This document shows, piece by piece, positions 58,977 through 64,000 of a DNA stretch of 64,000 bases. The stretch lies in assembly GCA_964016985.1 (NCBI GenBank), contig OZ024826.1, forward strand, positions 74,697,182 to 74,761,181. Direction: 5' to 3'. The number at the start of each line of letters is the position of its first letter. The first letter of the stretch is position 1. Below the pieces are notes generated by a model, which worked only from the letters and a program-made list of their open reading frames with translations, did not search any database and was not told the origin of the DNA. The DNA is from Anodontia alba (Eukaryota; Mollusca; Bivalvia; Lucinida; Lucinidae). The translations under genes were made by a program, and so were the position numbers.

Positions 58977-60037
58977 TATTACCTGATACCTGCTTTTATC
59001 TAGAGCTTGGTCATATGCTAAATAAATGTGGTATTAAATACCTTAATAATAGTGTTTATTTTTAATGAAAACAACGTGAATAGCTTTTGCTGTTTAGCAA
59101 AAGTTACCTGCGTTTTTAAGAGCCAAGCATACAGGTGCATTCAACATATATTAAAAATATCTCACAATGATGGAACAAATTCTGTTAAACTAACAACTCT
59201 TTGAAGAACTGGACAGTGAACTTTTGTGTACAATGCAGCAAAATACTTTTACAAGTGAACCTCTTTATAGAAACACCAAAGTTTCTAATTAAACTAGCTT
59301 TTGATTTTACAGGTTTGAAAACATTCATAAGCATACATGTATTTATATTTGTATCATTCTTTTCCATTTTATATAAAAAAGAAAACACAGTATGTATCCC
59401 AAATTTTAGGTCAGAAAGTCTGAGAAAACAGTGAAGACCCAGATCAGATGCCACAGAATGCGACATCTGAACTGGGTCTACACTATTTGCCACTCATCCA
59501 GCAATTTTCAGACACATTTACAAGTAGTTAAATTGATTTGTTTAAATTGTAGACAAGTATGGTATAAGGTGTTTAAATACTTGAGTTAATATGGTAGGAC
59601 CTGAAAGACCTGGATAAATGTCCGCTAGATCATAACAGTGCTTGCATTAAGGGAAGTCTGGGAGTCAGAGACTCCCAAAAATGGCCCTGGGACTTCCAAA
59701 AATCAATGCCAGGAAGTCTGGGACTCCCAACTTTTAAAGATATTTAGTCATTTATAACAAACATTTAGAATGAATTTATGTGTTAATTAGCTTAAGAATG
59801 GCAGTTTTACTCCATAAATGAGAGTTTAAGAATATTGAGGTTGAATTTCTGAAAGTGAGTGAAAAAATTTGATCACCAGGACTTCCAGATATTGGAGCTA
59901 GGAAGTCCTGGGACTTCCTGATTTTGACAGTTAGTGCAAGCACTGTCATAACAAACTAAAGAAACTATTAAATTCTATCATCTCTGCTTAACAATACATT
60001 TATGAGCCAGGTCACAAAAAAGAGCCCTAAGACATCA

Positions 60038-60281
60038 GGGCCCGGTTGTTCAAAGCGTTGTTAGCTTAATGAGCTCGTTAAGGGTCATTTCGTTAACTGT
60101 TTAAGCGAATTCAATATACAATATTCTGAATTTTTTTGCTGAAAAAATGTGAGTAGCTTTTGCAATGCAAAAGCTACTCACATTTTTTCAGCAAAAAATT
60201 TCAGCATATTTGCGTATCACTTGATGTAAATTTTAACGAATCTTTAACTAACGACATCGTTAGCTTTGAACAACTGGGCCC
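60038..60281. mobile_element. MITE family M3, copy 3
   Basis: Termini gggcccggttgttcaaagcg / gctttgaacaactgggccc; same central stem as the other two copies. Confidence 0.85.
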
Positions 60282-60982
60282 TGAAAACAGTGAAGGCTAA
60301 GATCAGTCTTCACATTTACATGCTTTATAAGTGTATTTTCTGTTTTCCTTGAAAAAGATTAATAAAATATATTAGTAAATTAATAACTATGATTGTCATA
60401 GTAAAGGTGAAAACATAGGATAATTTCTGTTAATGTTTCACCTTAACATATCTTGTGAGTATATATTTGAATTGCCTCAGTAGGACAGTTCCAATGAGAA
60501 CTCACAAAGCATGTTTCTGTACATAAATCAATAAACCTTTTCAACACTCCCTTCTTTAGAGGCTGATGTTGGACCTTTATTGTGTGCCTAAGGTAAGGTC
60601 TTTATGTGTCTGGATGATATTAATTCATTCATTTATGTTTTATTTTCCTGCATCTGTCTTCTTTTTTTCCCCACAGCATCAAGTTCTTTATTTTCACATA
60701 TAACTCTAGTTGCTTTATTTTACACAATATTAAGTATCTTTATTTCCACAAATCATCTGCATGCTTTATTCTCGCACATCATATAGACTGAGATCTTCAT
60801 TTAAACAGGAAGCTGGAAAGTGTAAAACAGAGGCATTATTGATAGTCAACCACTCATGTGAATAGCAAAGACCAAAACAACAGTTCTATAAGCCTTTTTG
60901 GCATTAATCTGTATAAAAAAGGGATATGTAAGGACTGTTCAGAAAAATGAGAGATGATACTTATAATAAAAGCATCGCAGGC

Positions 60983-61741
60983 ATAATACCCCCGCCATAG
61001 CTATTATTTATTTATGTATTAAAGTTATCATTGCCAAAATGTCTGGAAAGAAAATGACGGAGGGACAGATAACAATCCTAAACCAGATCTTGATAATATC
61101 AATGCATATAGCAAGTTTGGTTAAAAGGCCTTGTTATTTACTCAAGTTATCATCGAGAAATGAAAATATGGGCATGTCTCAGGCAGATAACTCCATAAAA
61201 GTCTGATGGAATTTGCCCATTAGCAATTCCAAAGCAGATCTCCTTAATGTCAATACGTTTTGTACACACGACAAGTATGACTACTTGTATTGTGGGAAAG
61301 AAAATAAGGGCCATGGGGCCAGGTCCTTAGAGTTATTTCCCTTTGTTGTTCTGGCTATACTGATGGCCATGGCATTTATTTGTGTCAAAGATATCTCAGG
61401 AACCACTTTACCTAGAAACTTGAAATTTTGTACACATGACAAGTATAACTAGCTGTATTGTGGGAAAGAAAATAAGGGCCATGGGGCCAGGTCCCTTAGA
61501 GTTATTTCCCTTTGTTGTTCTGGCTATACTGATGGCCATGGCATTTACTTGTGTCAAAGATATCTCAGGAACTATTTTACCTAGAAACTTGAAATTTTGT
61601 ACACATGACTAGTTGTATTGTGGGAAAGAAAATAAGGGCCATGGGGCCAGGTCCCTTAGAGTTATTTCCCTTTGTTGTTCTGGCTATACTGATGGCCATG
61701 GCCGGGGGTATTAGTGAGCATATGCTCACTTCATGGTCTAG
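60983..61741 (+). mobile_element. Helitron2/HINE-like element (family H1-like)
   Basis: The 5' end ataatacccccgccatagc and the 3' motif ggccgggggtatta are inverted. Then comes the perfect 16-base palindrome gtgagcatatgctcac (61714-61729), then ttcatggtctag and TT. The layout is the same as the 9261-11590 element. The body has about three copies of a 160-200 bp unit (gttatttccctttgttgttc, gatatctcaggaac, acttgaaattttgtacacat). The 'gene-like' frame at 61213-61452 is this repeat. Confidence 0.65.
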
Positions 61742-61991
61742 TTAGCTATTTTGTTGTCTTTTTTTTTTTTTTTTTTTTGTTTTTCAACCGTTTCAGCCCG
61801 CCAGACCAAAACAGATACCTGTGCAAACAGTGTAGATCCCAATCAGATGGCTCATAACAAGCAGTCTCATCAGGATCTACACTGTTAGCCACCATGTTTT
61901 TGATTTTAGACTGACACATGTCCAAATTCAAGAATGAAAGAGCCCACTTCCAACACTCAGGGATGAAAAGGTTAAAATTAGGTATACATAC

Positions 61992-62082
61992 CTGTATGGA
62001 TAGCCGGAATATTTGGAGCGGAATATGGACAATAGCAGACTGAAGAAAACAGCTACACAGCCTAAACCTACCAGTGCTAAAA
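61992..62082 (-). CDS. MAGT1/TUSC3 (OST3/6-type oligosaccharyltransferase subunit), partial: one exon
   Basis: On the minus strand a 91-bp exon lies between the acceptor tatctctcttgcag and the donor cag|gtatgt. Its open phase reads [18 protein letters not shown] then [12 protein letters not shown]. This matches the last membrane segment and C-terminal tail of vertebrate MAGT1/TUSC3 ([23 protein letters not shown]). The protein is the thioredoxin-fold subunit of the STT3B oligosaccharyltransferase in the ER, also linked to magnesium transport. The preceding exons should lie to the right, beyond 62.1 kb or outside the window. The short final exon (a few codons) should lie to the left, between about 54.4 and 61.99 kb, but I could not identify it. 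Confidence 0.85.
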
Positions 62083-62324
62083 CTGCAAGAGAGATAAAGT
62101 TAAGATTAAGAACACATGAATCACTACCTCAAATATTGGCATACATTAACTCTTTTTTGTCTTAAAATTTGAGCAAATCCATTTTATAACCTTTTGATGT
62201 GTAAAACCCAGCTGGATGAGTGACAAACAATACAGACCCTACACTGTTTGCTCAGCTAACCCAATACTTTGGGTAAATACGGTAAATTTCTGTTAGAAAT
62301 GTTACTTAAAATTTTCCTCATGAA

Positions 62325-62520
62325 ATGATAATAATTTGGTGTTTTACATCCCTTTCAACATTAAGTCATACTGGGACAATGAAAGAATGATAACCAAAGG
62401 CTCTGTGCAATAAGTGCCATACAGTCTTGAGCTGAATTCCATCTCTAGCGGGGTTTGAACTGGGGACCACATGAACTAAAGTCTGGACCACATATCACTT
62501 GGCCACCAGGATGCTTGAAA
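62325..62520 (-). mobile_element. SINE family B, tRNA-like head visible
   Basis: The minus strand begins catcctggtggccaagtgat (A-box-like) with ccccagttcaaaccccgcta (B box) and ends ttgaaagggatgtaaaacac. It is the best preserved family B copy here. Confidence 0.6.
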
Positions 62521-63259
62521 ATGATTCTCAAAGTGGGCATTACAACATTAAGGTGGATGGATACATCTTAAAGTTTTGCTGCCATTCTGCAAAGGAGATA
62601 ACTTTCACAGACAGAAGTTTCCACCAAAGTATTTAGAACCCTTCAAAGGTAGAGGGTACTCTTAAAAGGAAAGAATTTGCTTCCAAAGGGAACATTCTTT
62701 CCTGCAAAAGTGGGAAGATAAATATTCCTGTTAGTTGCATAAAACACAAGGCAGAGTTACCCAAGCATATAAATGCTGCAGTCTCATTATAAGGATTTTT
62801 TTTTTAACTCTTGTTCTGGTCATGCAAAATGAGACATAGGACAGCATTTCTCACAAGATTCCATGTTTGACCTGCAAAGATTGAGCAGGCTTATTTGAGT
62901 CTTTGCTGTCCACCTGAAGATGCTTTGGATCCTTGGCTATGCACAGACTGTCCTGCAGACTGATCAGACTGCAAATAAGCAGGCAGATTGGAGTCTTTGC
63001 TGGGTGCATATGCTTGTAGGAAATGGTGTGCCCCAGCTCATATCACATCCTGGTGTGTTCATATCTCCAGGTAAGAGGCGGTATCAACACAAGATCTTTC
63101 TTATTTCTCCAAAAAACATGTTTTGGACATTCATTAGAAGCAACCCTGCAAGGTGTTTTCATGAAGAAATAAGATAGGTACTTTCTGGTTGAAAATGATC
63201 CTTATCTGGAACTATGATTCAACATATCACAAAAACCTGTACATATCCTGATATATCCT

Positions 63260-63573
63260 TTTTTTTTTTTTTTGTGTGTTGAGGTTTTATGGCCCAGTCA
63301 ACCCAATGGAGTCATGTCGAGCGCGGTCAGTTTACCTAACCACACGTTTACTGGGCAGGCTTAGTCCTCTAAGCGGTTAACCAGTATTGTGCACATTCTT
63401 TCGCCAGAAACTGACAACTGCCCTTCTTGAATCAGAGGAAGGGAGAGAATGACCGTAGAAAATATTTCATGATCAATCTCCACAAAAGAATGTTGCCGAC
63501 CTCGGCGGGGGTTGAACCCGCGACCTCCTAGTCTCCAGTCAGACGGCGCATCCAACTGAGCCACCAAGGCCGG
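63260..63573 (-). mobile_element. Full-length SINE family A with perfect target duplication
   Basis: Minus strand: head gccggccttggtggctcagt, B box gtcgcgggttcaacccc, tail ...cctcaacacac plus A(13-14). A perfect 13-bp direct repeat cctgatatatcct flanks it (63247-63259, 63574-63586). It is the youngest-looking SINE in the window. Confidence 0.92.
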
Positions 63574-63589
63574 CCTGATATATCCTGCA

Positions 63590-64000
63590 ACAATAATCTT
63601 CATCTCTACTCACATCCTATATAATTACAACAGGCAGTGAGATCACAACAGACAACACTCAAAAATACCATATTCTACCTAATTACCGCACTGTGAACTT
63701 AAGTTTTTCAAAATTACTGGAAAAACTTGTAGCAGTAAAATATCCACCTTATACAGATACACTTCAAAGAATGATCAGCTGAGGATTTCATAGGGAGCGT
63801 ATTTAATGATGAACATGCAATATTCTTGTTAATATCAGATTTTCTTTATAAAAGCAAATTAGTTGGTACTAATCTAAATTGCGACATCGTTGCAATTCAA
63901 ATGAGTACCTACAACATATGCTTTTATAAATAGATAAAACTACATAGGCTGTAATCTGAAGGCTGTGAAATTGCTTGAATGTGCTCTTACAGGGGTATGT
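63590..64000. other. No gene recognised
   Basis: It contains only a weak P2 half-element near 63885-63935. Upstream MAGT1/TUSC3 exons were looked for on the minus strand and not found. Confidence 0.4.

Noticed and set aside
59185..59493. Possible last exon of the MAGT1/TUSC3 gene after ctgtccag on the minus strand
   Set aside because: Poor pyrimidine tract, and the predicted tail does not give the conserved F-L-M ending.
63500..63573. tRNA gene-like A and B boxes
   Set aside because: They belong to the head of SINE family A, with a SINE body, A-tail and target duplication. No functional tRNA fold.

Overview
This is a eukaryotic, intron-rich, AT-rich window with no bacterial-style gene structure. 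The repeat content suggests a bivalve mollusc, probably a clam-like one: Helitron-like elements with central tandem repeats, many short hairpin elements centred on ctgatcag, and tRNA-derived SINEs. That placement is inference; the species cannot be read from the sequence alone.

Two protein-coding genes can be supported. On the + strand five exons (27449-27639, 33707-33849, 36733-36939, 37572-37688, 54109-54368) join in phase into a complete 305-residue polyprenol reductase (SRD5A3 family), the enzyme making dolichol for N-glycosylation. On the - strand one exon (61992-62082) encodes the penultimate piece of a MAGT1/TUSC3-type subunit of the oligosaccharyltransferase, whose other exons lie outside the window or were not recognised. 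The two genes converge and act in the same pathway: one makes the lipid carrier, the other helps transfer the glycan.

Everything else is repeat-derived. Region 1-6 kb holds a direct duplication with a 4.26-kb offset. Region 6.7-11.6 kb has two Helitron-like elements with internal tandem arrays. Region 12-14 kb has a decayed non-LTR retrotransposon split by a SINE and a MITE. Region 14-16.5 kb is a GATCGGCC-rich element split by a third Helitron-like element. Region 16.5-19.7 kb holds paired SINE-like repeats and little else. Region 19.7-22.2 kb is a Helitron-like element around a 166-bp array. Region 25.5-26.8 kb is a mariner with perfect termini but a broken transposase, just upstream of SRD5A3 exon 1. 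The SRD5A3 introns contain an antisense non-LTR retrotransposon, several foldback elements, a 38-bp satellite split by a 4.1-kb insertion with a 5-bp target duplication, a Tc1 element in a TA microsatellite, and a Helitron-like element carrying a second broken mariner. Region 54.4-64 kb, between and around the convergent genes, holds three copies of one MITE, two of another, many small hairpins, another Helitron-like element and two SINEs.

All transposase and reverse-transcriptase reading frames are interrupted, so the autonomous elements here look dead. The non-autonomous ones (perfect terminal repeats, intact target duplications) look younger.
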